Assembly (NCBI RefSeq): GCF_000025625.1
Contig: NC_013922.1
Coordinates: 3,472,001 to 3,536,000, forward strand
Direction: 5' to 3'
DNA: 64,000 nucleotides
Origin: Natrialba magadii ATCC 43099
Lineage (GTDB): Archaea > Halobacteriota > Halobacteria > Halobacteriales > Natrialbaceae
Positions 22,416-32,196 of this stretch are shown here, one piece after another (the stretch's first letter is position 1; each line of letters begins with the position of its first letter). The translations under genes and the position numbers were made by a program. Under the pieces are notes generated by a model. The model had not been told where the DNA came from. It saw only the letters and a list, made by a program, of their open reading frames with translations, and did not search any database.

Positions 22416-24484
22416 CTGGTGACATCGAGACGCTCGAGGAACTCAGTGCGGAGTACAAGGAATCGATGCCCGCAGACCTGCGGGAGACCAAATCCTTCGA
22501 CTGGTACCTAGAAGAGGTGTACGCAGACCCCAAGGTGACCCGCAACGCCCACCAACGCGTTGCGGATATGTTCGACTACTACGGCACCACCTACGACGAG
22601 ACAGAGGGTGTCGTCGAGTACCAGCTGGCGAGCGAGGACCCGCTAAACGACGGTGAGAATACCTTCTACGGGAAGGTTATTCACCAGTCGATTCACGAGT
22701 TCGTCAACAAGGTGAAATCGGGTGCCCGCCGCCTCGGTCCCGAGCGGCGTATTAAACTCCTGCTCGGCCCAGTCGGGTCGGGGAAGTCCCACTTCGACAA
22801 GCAGGTTCGGGAGTACTTCGAGGACTACACGCTCCGCGAGGAGGGACGGATGTACACCTTCCGCTGGACGAACCTCTGTGACGTTATCAAAGACCAGGAT
22901 CCGGCCGACGACACCGTTCGATCTCCGATGAATCAGGATCCGCTCGTTCTCCTGCCACGTGAGCAGCGCCAACGCGTGATCGACGACATCAACGAGCGCC
23001 TCGACGCACCCTACACGATCCAGAACGAGCAGTCGCTCGATCCCGAGAGCGAGTTCTACATGGACAAGCTGCTGGCGTACTACGACGACGACCTCCAGCA
23101 GGTACTCGAGAACCACGTCGAGATCATCCGTTTCATCGCCGACGAGAACAAGCGCCAGGGCCTGGAGACGTTCGAACCAAAGGACAAGAAGAACCAGGAC
23201 GAGACCGAGCTAACGGGTGACGTCAACTACTCGAAGATCGCCATCTACGGCGAGTCCGACCCGCGCGCGTTCGATTACTCGGGTGCATTCTGTAACGCGA
23301 ACAGGGGTATTTTCAGCGGTGAAGAGCTCCTGAAGCTCCAGCGGGAATTCCTCTACGACTTCCTGCACGCGACCCAGGAGCAGACGATCAAACCGAAGAA
23401 CAACCCGCGGATCGACATCGACCAGGTGATCGTCGGCCGGACGAACATGCCCGAGTACAAGGACAAGAAGGGCGACGAGAAGATGGAGGCGTTCAACGAC
23501 CGCACGAAGCGGATCGACTTCCCGTACGTCCTCTCCTACGAAGACGAGTCGATGATCTACGAGAAGATGCTGAACAACGCCGACGTGCCGGACATCAACG
23601 TCGAACCCCACACGCTCGAGATGGCCGGCCTCTTCGGCGTCCTCACGCGGGTCGAAGAACCCGACAGCGAGACGGTCGACCTCCTCTCGAAGGCGAAAGC
23701 GTACAACGGCGAAATCGACGAGGGCGACGATATCGACATCAAAAAGCTCCGCGACGAAGCCGAGCAGAAGGCCGAAATCGGCGAGGGCATGGTCGGCGTC
23801 TCACCCCGGTTCATCGGCGACGAGATTGCGGAGGCGATCATGGACTCCAAACACCGCTCGCGCGGCTTCCTGTCGCCGTTGACGGTGTTCAACTTCTTCG
23901 AGGAGAACCTAGAGCACCACGGCTCCATCCCCGAAGACAACTTCGAGAAGTACTACCGATACCTCGAGGTTGTCCGTGAAGAGTACAAAGAGCGCGCCAT
24001 CGAGGACGTGCGCCACGCGCTCGCCTACGATCTGGACGAGATCCAGCGCCAGGGCGAGAAGTACATGGACCACGTGATGGCCTACATCGACGACGACACC
24101 ATCGAGGACGAGTTGACCGGCCGCGAGCAAGAACCCGACGAGACCTTCCTTCGCTCGGTCGAGGAGAAACTCGACATTCCCGAAGACCGCAAAGAGGACT
24201 TCCGCCAGGAGGTCTCGAACTGGGTCAGCCGCAGAGCGCGCGAAGGCGAGGCGTTCAACCCGCAGGACAACGAGCGCCTGCGCCGCGCACTGGAGCGCAA
24301 GCTCTGGGAGGACAAGAAACACAACATCAACTTCTCCGCGCTGGTGTCGGCCAACGAGTTCGACGACGACGAACGCTCCGCCTGGATCGACGCGCTGATG
24401 GAACAGGGCTACTCCGAAGACGGTGCCAAGGAGGTACTCGAGTTCGCCGGCGCCGAGGTCGCCAAGGCAGAGATGGAAGACTAA
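22412..24484 (+). CDS. prkA: PrkA-type serine protein kinase (AAA-like), first copy
   Basis: This 690-residue protein has the PrkA AAA-like ATPase core: GPVGSGKS Walker A at 119-126, and a central region with NANRGIFSGEELLKLQREFLYDFLHATQE and the motif IVGRTNMPEYKDKKGDEKMEAFNDR. The C-terminal half contains the kinase-like PrkA domain (SPRFIGDEIAEAIMDSKHRSRGFLSPLTVF). Bacterial PrkA/YeaG is a cytosolic Ser/Thr kinase or AAA protease-like protein expressed in stationary phase, starvation or sporulation. Here it heads a four-gene operon with a second PrkA, a VWA protein and SpoVR. Confidence 0.9.
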   Translation: MTGDIETLEELSAEYKESMPADLRETKSFDWYLEEVYADPKVTRNAHQRVADMFDYYGTTYDETEGVVEYQLASEDPLNDGENTFYGKVIHQSIHEFVNKVKSGARRLGPERRIKLLLGPVGSGKSHFDKQVREYFEDYTLREEGRMYTFRWTNLCDVIKDQDPADDTVRSPMNQDPLVLLPREQRQRVIDDINERLDAPYTIQNEQSLDPESEFYMDKLLAYYDDDLQQVLENHVEIIRFIADENKRQGLETFEPKDKKNQDETELTGDVNYSKIAIYGESDPRAFDYSGAFCNANRGIFSGEELLKLQREFLYDFLHATQEQTIKPKNNPRIDIDQVIVGRTNMPEYKDKKGDEKMEAFNDRTKRIDFPYVLSYEDESMIYEKMLNNADVPDINVEPHTLEMAGLFGVLTRVEEPDSETVDLLSKAKAYNGEIDEGDDIDIKKLRDEAEQKAEIGEGMVGVSPRFIGDEIAEAIMDSKHRSRGFLSPLTVFNFFEENLEHHGSIPEDNFEKYYRYLEVVREEYKERAIEDVRHALAYDLDEIQRQGEKYMDHVMAYIDDDTIEDELTGREQEPDETFLRSVEEKLDIPEDRKEDFRQEVSNWVSRRAREGEAFNPQDNERLRRALERKLWEDKKHNINFSALVSANEFDDDERSAWIDALMEQGYSEDGAKEVLEFAGAEVAKAEMED

Positions 24485-24485
24485 T

Positions 24486-26771
24486 ATGACCGGGAACGAC
24501 TACGTCTCCGAGGCCGACCGGGAACTCGAGGAGACCTACGAGAAGCCGATGGCGCTCGCGGCGTACGTCGACCGGATCTTCGAGAATCCGACGATTGCAT
24601 CCCACGCCTCGAAGTACCTGCTCGAAGCGATCGAAGCGGCCGGGACACGCACGGTGGTCGAGGAGGGCGAGGAGAAGGAACGCTACCGTTTCTTCGACGA
24701 TCCACACAACGACGGTGAGCACGCGATTCTCGGCAACACCGAGGTGCTCAACCGGTTCGTCGACGACCTCCGTTCGATCGCCGCGGGTCGAGCGAAAGAC
24801 GAGAAGATCATCTGGTTCGAGGGACCGACCGCGACGGGCAAGTCCGAACTCAAGCGCTGTCTCGTCAACGGCCTCCGGGAGTACTCGAAGACACCAGAGG
24901 GACGCCGGTACACCATCGAGTGGAACGTCGCCACCGCCGAGACGAGCGACCGCAGCCTGAGCTACGGCGTCGATCCGACGGCTGGAGACGACCAGAACTG
25001 GTACCAGAGCCCCGTCCAGTCCCACCCGCTGTCGGTCTTTCCGGAGCAAGTTCGCTCGCAGGTGCTCGCCGATCTGAACGAGCAACTCGAGGACCACGTT
25101 CCGGTTCGGGTCGACACCGAACTCGATCCGTTCTCCCGGGAGGCGTACGACTTCCTGGAGGAGCGTTACCGCAGAGAGGGCAGCGAGGACCTGTTCTCGG
25201 CGATTGCGGACAGTGAGCACTTGCGGGTGAAGAACTACGTCGTCGACATCGGCCAGGGCGTCGGCGTCCTGCACTCGGAGGACGAGGGTCGTCCCAAGGA
25301 ACGCCTCGTCGGCTCCTGGATGCACGGCATGCTCCAGGAACTGGACTCGCGCGGGCGCAAGAACCCGCAGGCGTTCAGCTACGACGGCGTACTGTCGCAG
25401 GGTAACGGCGTCCTCACGATCGTTGAGGACGCCGCCCAGCACGCCGACCTGCTGCAGAAGCTGCTGAACGTGCCCGACGAGCAGTCTGTCAAACTGGACA
25501 AGGGCATCGGGATGGACGTCGACACCCAGTTGCTGATCATCTCGAATCCCGACCTCGAGGCCCAGCTGAACCAGCACGCCGACCGAAACGGTATGGACCC
25601 GCTGAAGGCACTCAAACGCCGGCTCGACAAGCACCGCTTTGGCTACCTGACGAACCTCAGCCTCGAAACCGAACTTATCCGCCGCGAACTGACCAACGAG
25701 ACCGAGGTCTGGGAGGCCGACAGCTACGACGAACTCGAGAACCGGATCCGCGAGCCGGTGCGGGCGACGATCAAGGGCCAGGATGGTCGGACGCGAACGC
25801 GCGAGTTCGCCCCACACGCCATCGAAGCGGCGGCCCTGTACGCCGTCGTCACCCGCCTCGACGAGGAAGACCTGCCAAACGGGCTCGACCTGGTCGACAA
25901 GGCGCTGATCTACGATCAGGGCTACCTGCAGGAGGGCGACACCCGTCGCGAAAAGGACGAGTTCGACTTCGACGACGACGGCCACGACGGCGACCACGGC
26001 ATCCCGGTCACCTACACCCGCGATACGCTCGCCGAGTTGCTCCAGACCGAACGAGACCGCCACCACGGCGACCTCTCCGTCGAGGACGTCGTCATGCCTC
26101 GCGACGTGCTGAACGCGATGGCCGAGGGGATGGCGAACGCACCGGTGTTCTCGACCGGCGAACGCTCGGAGTTCGAGAACCGCGTCGTTCCGGTCAAGAA
26201 CTACATCTTCGACCGCCAGGAGTCGGACGTCATCGAGGCAATCATGCACGAGAAACGCGTCGACGAGGAGACCGTCGGCGAGTACGTCGAACAGGTCTAC
26301 GCCTGGGAGACCGACGAACCGCTGTACAACGACCGTGGCGAACGGGTCGAGCCCGATCCGCTGAAGATGAAGCTGTTCGAAATCGAGCACCTCGGCCGGT
26401 TCTCCGAGGACGAGTATCAGGGGAATCTCCCCCGGGAGAGCGTCAGGAACTTCCGCCGCGAGAAGGTGATCACTTCCCTGAATCGCCACGCCTGGGAGCA
26501 CCGCGACGAGGACTTCTCGGTGGCTGATGTCGACCTGGCAGCGATTCCCGTGATCAAGTCGGTTCTGGAGAGCCACGACTGGGACGACGTGAGTCGTACC
26601 TTCGAGGACTTCGACCCACGTCAGTGGGACGATCCGCCGAGCGGGACCGAGACGGCGTCCGTCAAAGAGAACACGATCGAGACGATGGTGGCGGAGTTCG
26701 ATTACTCCGAGGCGTCGGCCGAACTGACCAGCAGACACGTCATGGGACAGGTGAGCTACAGATGGGACTGA
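24486..26771 (+). CDS. prkA: PrkA-type protein kinase, second divergent copy
   Basis: This 761-residue protein begins one base after the stop of the first kinase and is not a simple duplicate. Walker A is GPTATGKS at 113-120, and the PrkA-like central region reads GVLSQGNGVLTIVEDAAQHADLLQKLLNVPDEQ and LLIISNPDLEAQL. The C-terminal part is helical with DVVMPRDVLNAMAEGMANAP. The pair of unequal PrkA paralogues suggests a hetero-oligomeric ring or kinase and regulator. The tight spacing shows cotranscription. Confidence 0.87.
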   Translation: MTGNDYVSEADRELEETYEKPMALAAYVDRIFENPTIASHASKYLLEAIEAAGTRTVVEEGEEKERYRFFDDPHNDGEHAILGNTEVLNRFVDDLRSIAAGRAKDEKIIWFEGPTATGKSELKRCLVNGLREYSKTPEGRRYTIEWNVATAETSDRSLSYGVDPTAGDDQNWYQSPVQSHPLSVFPEQVRSQVLADLNEQLEDHVPVRVDTELDPFSREAYDFLEERYRREGSEDLFSAIADSEHLRVKNYVVDIGQGVGVLHSEDEGRPKERLVGSWMHGMLQELDSRGRKNPQAFSYDGVLSQGNGVLTIVEDAAQHADLLQKLLNVPDEQSVKLDKGIGMDVDTQLLIISNPDLEAQLNQHADRNGMDPLKALKRRLDKHRFGYLTNLSLETELIRRELTNETEVWEADSYDELENRIREPVRATIKGQDGRTRTREFAPHAIEAAALYAVVTRLDEEDLPNGLDLVDKALIYDQGYLQEGDTRREKDEFDFDDDGHDGDHGIPVTYTRDTLAELLQTERDRHHGDLSVEDVVMPRDVLNAMAEGMANAPVFSTGERSEFENRVVPVKNYIFDRQESDVIEAIMHEKRVDEETVGEYVEQVYAWETDEPLYNDRGERVEPDPLKMKLFEIEHLGRFSEDEYQGNLPRESVRNFRREKVITSLNRHAWEHRDEDFSVADVDLAAIPVIKSVLESHDWDDVSRTFEDFDPRQWDDPPSGTETASVKENTIETMVAEFDYSEASAELTSRHVMGQVSYRWD

Positions 26772-26817
26772 TTGCTGAGGGCGCGACTGAGCCCGAGAGT
26801 ACAACCGAGGTGCAAGC

Positions 26818-28146
26818 ATGGGACTGAGAGACGACCTCGACCGATTCCGTGAGGTTGGCGAACAGCGCCGCGAAGACCTGGCTGACTTCATCCAGTACGG
26901 CGAACTCGGGAGCGGCCGACCCGACCAGATCAACATTCCGGTCAAGATCGTCTCGCTGCCCGAGTTCGAGTACGACCAGCGCGACCAGGGCGGCGTCGGC
27001 CAGGGTGAAGACGGCACACCGCAACCCGGCCAGCCGGTCGGCCAGCCACAGCCTCAGCCGGGCGACGACGGTGACGAGGACGGCGAGCCGGGCGAGGAGG
27101 GCAGCGAGCACGAGTACTACGAGATGGATCCCGAGGAGTTCGCCGAAGAACTCGACGAGGAACTCGGACTCGACCTCGAGCCGAAGGGGAAACGCGTCAT
27201 CGAAGAGAAGGAGGGTCCATTCACCGACCTCACCCGAACCGGTCCGGACAGCACGCTCGACTTCGAGCGGATGTTCAAGGAGGGCCTCAAGCGCAAACTC
27301 ACGATGGACTTCGACGAAGACTTCCTCCGCGAACTCTGCAAGGTCGAGGGCATCACCCCGCGGGACGTGTTCGAGTGGGCCCGCAACGAGAACATCCCGG
27401 TCTCGATGGCCTGGGTCGAAGAAGCCTACAGCGACATTCCCGAGTCCGAACGGGGCACGTGGAGTTCGATCTCAGAAGTCGAAGCAAACGTCGAACGCGA
27501 GAGCGTCCAGCAGCAGATCCGACGCGAGGGGATCAAGCACGTCCCCTTCCGCCGCGAGGACGAACGCTACCGCTACCCCGAGATCATCGAGGAGAAAGAG
27601 AAGAACGTCGTCGTCGTCAACATCCGCGACGTTTCCGGCTCGATGCGCGAGAAGAAACGCGAACTCGTCGAGCGCACCTTCACGCCGCTCGACTGGTATC
27701 TCCAGGGCAAGTACGACAACGCCGAGTTCGTCTACATCGCCCACGACGCCGAGGCCTGGGAGGTCGAGCGCGACGACTTCTTCGGCATCCGCTCCGGCGG
27801 CGGCACGAAGATCTCGAGTGCGTACGACCTCGCCGCCGAGCTGTTAGAGGAGTACCCCTGGAGCGACTGGAACCGCTACGTCTTCGCGGCGGGCGACTCC
27901 GAGAACTCCTCGAACGACACCGAAGAGCGCGTGATCCCGATGATGGAACAGATCCCCGCGAACCTCCACGCCTACGTGGAAACCCAGCCCAGCGGGAACG
28001 CGATCAACGCGACCCACGCCGAGGAACTCGAGCGCCACTTCGGCACCGACGCCGACGACGTGGCGATCGCGTACGTCAACGACGCCAACGACGTGACCGA
28101 CGCGATCTACGAGATTCTCAGCACGGAGAGTGAGTCAGATGAGTAA
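26818..28146 (+). CDS. yeaH: YeaH/YhbH-type (DUF444, UPF0229) VWA protein
   Basis: This 442-residue protein has an N-terminal helical segment, an acidic Pro/Gln/Gly-rich linker at about 55-98 and a C-terminal von Willebrand A-like domain. DVSGSM at 271-276 is the MIDAS metal site; [18 protein letters not shown] supplies the second loop. It resembles E. coli YeaH, the partner of YeaG (PrkA) in nitrogen starvation and stationary phase. It is cytosolic and probably scaffolds or is a substrate of the kinases. It follows the second PrkA gene by 46 bp. Confidence 0.9.
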   Translation: MGLRDDLDRFREVGEQRREDLADFIQYGELGSGRPDQINIPVKIVSLPEFEYDQRDQGGVGQGEDGTPQPGQPVGQPQPQPGDDGDEDGEPGEEGSEHEYYEMDPEEFAEELDEELGLDLEPKGKRVIEEKEGPFTDLTRTGPDSTLDFERMFKEGLKRKLTMDFDEDFLRELCKVEGITPRDVFEWARNENIPVSMAWVEEAYSDIPESERGTWSSISEVEANVERESVQQQIRREGIKHVPFRREDERYRYPEIIEEKEKNVVVVNIRDVSGSMREKKRELVERTFTPLDWYLQGKYDNAEFVYIAHDAEAWEVERDDFFGIRSGGGTKISSAYDLAAELLEEYPWSDWNRYVFAAGDSENSSNDTEERVIPMMEQIPANLHAYVETQPSGNAINATHAEELERHFGTDADDVAIAYVNDANDVTDAIYEILSTESESDE

Positions 28147-28172
28147 CGACCCCGCGAAACCCGGTGGTTTCC

Positions 28173-30212
28173 ATGAGTAAACGAAACACCAACGCCGACA
28201 GATTCCGCAAACAGGCGATTGCGACCGAACTCGAGGAGCCGGTCACCGAGGCCCGCAACCTGGCGATAAAGCTCGGGCTCGAGCCGTACCCGGTCAACTA
28301 CTGGATCATCGACTACGACGAGATGAACGAACTCATCGCCTACGGCGGGTTCCAGTCGCGGTACCCACACTGGCGGTGGGGGATGCAGTACGACCGGCAG
28401 CAAAAACAGGGCCAGTACGGCGGCGGCAAGGCCTTCGAAATCGTCAACAACGACAACCCGGCCCACGCGTTCCTCCAGGAGTCGAACACGATCGCCGATC
28501 AGAAGGCCGTCATCACCCACGTCGAGGCCCACTCGGACTTCTTCGCGAAGAACGAGTGGTTCGGCCTCTTCACCAGCGGCCGGGCCGACGAGGAGCAGGT
28601 CAACGCCGCGGCCATGCTCGAACGACACGCCCGCGCGATCGACGAGTACATGTCCGACCCCGAAATCGACCGCGCCGAGGTCGAGAAGTGGATCGACCAC
28701 TGTCTCAGTCTCGAGGACAACATCGACCAGCACCAGGTGTTCGAACGACGGCTCGATGTCGACGGCCCCGCGGTGACGGCCGACCTCGACGAGGATCTGG
28801 CCGAAAAACTGGACGAACTCGAGCTCTCCGACGAGATCAAAGGCGAGGTGTTCGACGAGGAGTGGCTCGAACACCTCGAAGGCGAGGACGGCGGCGTCAC
28901 GTTCCCCGAGGTGCCCCAGAAGGACGTCCTCGCGTTCGTCCGCGAGCACGGCAAACAGTACGACCCCGAGGCCGAGCGCGCCGTCGAGATGGAAGAGTGG
29001 CAACGCGACGTACTCGACATGATGCGCGCCGAGGCGTACTACTTCGCCGCCCAGAAGATGACCAAGGTCATGAACGAGGGCTGGGCGGCCTACTGGGAGT
29101 CGACGATGATGACCGACGAGGGCTTCGCCGGCGCAGACGAGTTCATGAACTACGCCGACCACATGGCGAAGGTGCTGGCCTCCGGCGGCCTCAACCCCTA
29201 CAGCCTCGGCATGGAGCTATGGGAGTACGTCGAGAACACGACGAACCGCCAGGAGGTCCTAGAGCACTTGCTCCGCGTCGAGGGCATCTCCTGGCGCAAC
29301 CTGACGGACGTGGTCGACTTCGACGACGTACGCGACCAGCTCGAGCCGCCCACCGAACTCGACTCGATCACGTCGGAGACGATCGACGACCTCGCAACGG
29401 CAGACGTGCCCGACGACTGGCTCGACCACGAAGCACTCGAGTTGGCCCGCGAGGGCGAGATCGATGTCGACCGCTACCCCTGGAAGGTACTCACCTACGA
29501 GGGGCTCGCGCGTCGTCACTACTCGCTCGTCAAGCGCCAGAACCGCGGGTTCCTGCGTCGGGTGAACCAGAACGAACTCGAGCGCATCGGACGGTACCTG
29601 TTCGACGACGCCCGGTACTCCTCGGTCGAAGAGGCGCTCGCCGAGGTTAACTACACGGCGGGCTGGGATCGCCTCTTCGACGTGCGAGAGAGCCACAACG
29701 ACGTGACGTTCCTGGACGAGTTCCTCACGCAGGAGTTCATCACGGAGAACAACTACTTCACGTACGAACACTCGAAGGCGACGGGGCAGTTCCACGTCGC
29801 GAGCGACGAGGCAGACGACGTGAAGAAGAAACTCCTGTTGCAGTTCACCAACTTCGGCAAGCCGACGATCGCGGTCTACGACGGCAACTACAACAACGCG
29901 AACGAACTGCTGCTGGGCCACCAGTACAACGGCGTGATGCTCGATCTTGGGAAGGCCAGGGAGACGCTAAAGCGCATCTTCGAACTCTGGGGGCGACCGG
30001 TGAACCTGCTGACGATCGTCAAGGAGGTCAACGAGCACGATATCGAGGTCGCAAAGCGACGGAACCGCGAACCCGAGGCCGAAGAGCAGGGCAAGCTCAT
30101 CCGGTACGACGGCGAGCAAGTGACGATCGAGGATGTGCGCTGGGACACGGTCGAACACCTTGCAGCCGACGACGTGGATTACGACACGAAGCCGGAGGAT
30201 TGGCTGGCCTGA
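28173..30212 (+). CDS. spoVR: SpoVR family protein
   Basis: This 679-residue protein begins MSKRNTNADRFRKQAIATELEEP and contains SpoVR blocks: YPVNYWIIDYDEMNELIAYGGFQSRYPHWRWGMQYDRQQ, then NPAHAFLQESNTIADQKAVITHV. Its central region has MRAEAYYFAAQKMTKVMNEGWAAYWES. SpoVR/YcgB is linked to spore cortex formation in Bacillus and to starvation in Gammaproteobacteria; its biochemical activity is unknown. The ATG three codons after an in-frame GTG is preferred. It completes the PrkA-PrkA-YeaH-SpoVR operon, with a 26-bp gap from the VWA gene. Confidence 0.9.
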   Translation: MSKRNTNADRFRKQAIATELEEPVTEARNLAIKLGLEPYPVNYWIIDYDEMNELIAYGGFQSRYPHWRWGMQYDRQQKQGQYGGGKAFEIVNNDNPAHAFLQESNTIADQKAVITHVEAHSDFFAKNEWFGLFTSGRADEEQVNAAAMLERHARAIDEYMSDPEIDRAEVEKWIDHCLSLEDNIDQHQVFERRLDVDGPAVTADLDEDLAEKLDELELSDEIKGEVFDEEWLEHLEGEDGGVTFPEVPQKDVLAFVREHGKQYDPEAERAVEMEEWQRDVLDMMRAEAYYFAAQKMTKVMNEGWAAYWESTMMTDEGFAGADEFMNYADHMAKVLASGGLNPYSLGMELWEYVENTTNRQEVLEHLLRVEGISWRNLTDVVDFDDVRDQLEPPTELDSITSETIDDLATADVPDDWLDHEALELAREGEIDVDRYPWKVLTYEGLARRHYSLVKRQNRGFLRRVNQNELERIGRYLFDDARYSSVEEALAEVNYTAGWDRLFDVRESHNDVTFLDEFLTQEFITENNYFTYEHSKATGQFHVASDEADDVKKKLLLQFTNFGKPTIAVYDGNYNNANELLLGHQYNGVMLDLGKARETLKRIFELWGRPVNLLTIVKEVNEHDIEVAKRRNREPEAEEQGKLIRYDGEQVTIEDVRWDTVEHLAADDVDYDTKPEDWLA

Positions 30213-30377
30213 ACTCGGTGCTCAGGTCTACCGCGTACAGCACATTGTAGCGCGGTTTCGTTGGTCAGAATCGTTCCTGGGATTGAATCGACCAGATCTG
30301 TCTATATAGTGTTTTTAAAGATGAAACATACAACCCCGTACAGGAGAGAACGAAGCAACGAGCCAATACGTATGCAG

Positions 30378-30974
30378 TCAGTCTAATTTCGTTCGAATGA
30401 TGACATTGTCGTCAGCCAGCAATCTGTCGCCTGCCTCCAGACCTTTCGTCATCGTTCGAAAGCCGATACACACACATTTCCCGACATCCATAGTGAGCGC
30501 GGTCTTTTCGCTGTCTACACGATTGCTGGGATTGTCGCCTTGATAAAAGATTACCCTGTCTTCCCTCGCGTACTCTTTGAACTCTTTGTCGGCTTTGAGT
30601 CGGCTTGCCGGCTTCCGTGCTGTCGCCTCGATCCAGACCTTCACCGGCTCTTTGCCCCGATTGCAAACCTGAAAGACGTTGTGAAAATAGGTGAATGAGT
30701 CGGAGTTGACACCGGTTCCGGTCGCCGCTTTCCCTGACCCGATAGTCGAATTCGACGGAGAAAGGTCAATCTCGAGGTGTCCGCGCTCGTCGAGACGCGT
30801 GTAGCTCGCGTTCGAGGAGCCGGGACAACCGTCTAGTCCCAGATAGGCATCCGGATCGCGCTCGATCACGAGCTCTGCGCCCCGTTGTGTCTGGACGCTC
30901 GAGAACGCGCCCGAACCGATGAGGGCGCTGGCGCTGCCACCGCCAACGGCGAGCAGGAGTGTTCGTCGACGCAT
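30378..30974 (-). CDS. Secreted TasA/DUF1102-like fibre subunit candidate 1
   Basis: This 198-residue protein begins MRRRTLLLAVGGGSASALIG with a Tat-like twin Arg, then SGAFSSVQTQRGAELVIERD and PDAYLGLD. A second signature is GVNSDSFTYFHNVFQVCNRG. These two signatures recur in three other proteins nearby and resemble the DUF1102/TasA-camelysin group of exported beta-sandwich proteins, in which a mature N-terminal strand can act as donor strand. It has extra cysteines (Cys in GLDGCPGSS, FQVCNRG, GKCVCIGF), unlike its relatives, so a disulphide is possible. It is a single gene read toward SpoVR. Confidence 0.75.
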   Translation of the reverse strand: MRRRTLLLAVGGGSASALIGSGAFSSVQTQRGAELVIERDPDAYLGLDGCPGSSNASYTRLDERGHLEIDLSPSNSTIGSGKAATGTGVNSDSFTYFHNVFQVCNRGKEPVKVWIEATARKPASRLKADKEFKEYAREDRVIFYQGDNPSNRVDSEKTALTMDVGKCVCIGFRTMTKGLEAGDRLLADDNVIIRTKLD

Positions 30975-31336
30975 GACATTCAGGGTCCGATTACCGTTTC
31001 GGTGACTGTCCGTTCGACCCCGAGTATCGCCGCCATCTGGGGCGCCATACCTATCCCCTCGGTGCGTTCGCCCTTTGGTATACGCCGCCCGACGGGTGGC
31101 TAGTCTCGCCCTGTGAGGGGGTCGATCCGCAGACGGTAATCCACGGTCGGTCTCCGATAGGCGGTGCTTTCGCCGCTCGAGACTGGCTTTAGGAGGTGAG
31201 TGTCACTGATTCTGCTAGTTCGTACTTAACTGCCCGGCTGTTGCACCTGTGATCGAATGCTGGGAATGACAGTGATGCGTTCGACTCCCTCGAGGCACAG
31301 TCCACCGACGATCGCTAGTCGATCGGTGAGAGACCC
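30975..31336. other. Divergent regulatory region between fibre-like genes
   Basis: No gene is supported in this 362-bp stretch between two divergently read fibre-like genes. A TATA-like gtacttaac lies near 31223, about 105 bp before the plus-strand start, implying a leadered transcript if used. Confidence 0.45.
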
Positions 31337-31936
31337 ATGAAACGACGAAAGCTCCTGCTCGGCAGCGGGTCGGCGTTCGCGGCGACCGCGTTCATCGGCA
31401 CGGGTGCGTTCTCGAGGGTGGAATCCCAGCGAAGCGTGACGGTCGAGGTCGAGGAGGACGAAGACGCTTACCTCGGTCTCGCACCATCTGATTCGGAGCA
31501 CGGTGACAACTTCGCTGAAATTGACGATAACGGCCACCTCGAGATCGATATCGGCGAGATCGACGACGAAGACGACAATACCGGCAGTGGAGTCAACTCG
31601 AATTCGATTACCTGGTTCGACTGCGTGTTCACCATCACGAATCAAGGGAAAGACGAGGCCAATGTCTACGTCGAAGAAGAGGATAATTTCGTGGAAGAGG
31701 AAGGGGACGAGGGAACGATCGATTTCTACACCGATGAGGCATCCGGAAGTCAGGGTGATGACGGGATCGACTCGATCGTCGGCAGCGATAACGAGATTAC
31801 GTTGCCCGTTGGCGATAGCGAATGTATTGGTATCCGTGTAAACTCCGAGGAAGAGAACTCAGACGACATCGACGGCGATGTCACGATCGTCGCTGATTCA
31901 GAAGATGCAGGTGACGAGGAGAACAACAACACGTAA
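31337..31936 (+). CDS. Secreted TasA/DUF1102-like fibre subunit candidate 2
   Basis: This 199-residue, very acidic protein begins MKRRKLLLGSGSAFAATAFI, then GTGAFSRVESQRSVTVEVEE and DAYLGLAP. The second family signature is GVNSNSITWFDCVFTITNQG. Predicted signal processing before AFS leaves a hydrophilic N-terminal beta-strand (RSVTVEVE), the shape expected of a donor strand. The body is beta-rich and ends in a long disordered Glu/Asp/Asn tail (DAGDEENNNT). It is read divergently from candidate 1 with its own promoter region. Confidence 0.77.
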   Translation: MKRRKLLLGSGSAFAATAFIGTGAFSRVESQRSVTVEVEEDEDAYLGLAPSDSEHGDNFAEIDDNGHLEIDIGEIDDEDDNTGSGVNSNSITWFDCVFTITNQGKDEANVYVEEEDNFVEEEGDEGTIDFYTDEASGSQGDDGIDSIVGSDNEITLPVGDSECIGIRVNSEEENSDDIDGDVTIVADSEDAGDEENNNT

Positions 31937-32196
31937 TCTCCCCTTCATCCTACGGCTGTAACTCCGGTTCCAGAATTTTGCCGACGATAACGACTCCTGA
32001 CAGACGACGGAGATGGTTGTTACATTGCCGGACACCACAGTTCACACGCCGATCGCACTTGAGGACGCCGTCACCGAACGTGGCGTCGAGACGTGGACGG
32101 GAGATCACTGCCATCGCCCAGTAGTATTCGGAGACACGAGTGAGGTTCGCGGTTCGAAGCGATGGGCTCGTACCACCTTCGAAGAGGGACAGTCGA

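Noticed and set aside
26762-26827. 21-residue ORF between the second PrkA and the VWA gene
   Set aside because: It begins inside the PrkA stop region and has no features; it is most likely a spacer between coupled genes.
24327-27017. 896-codon minus-strand frame over the second PrkA gene
   Set aside because: It is the complement of a PrkA-type gene within a tight operon, with Leu/Val/Arg-rich composition and no motif.
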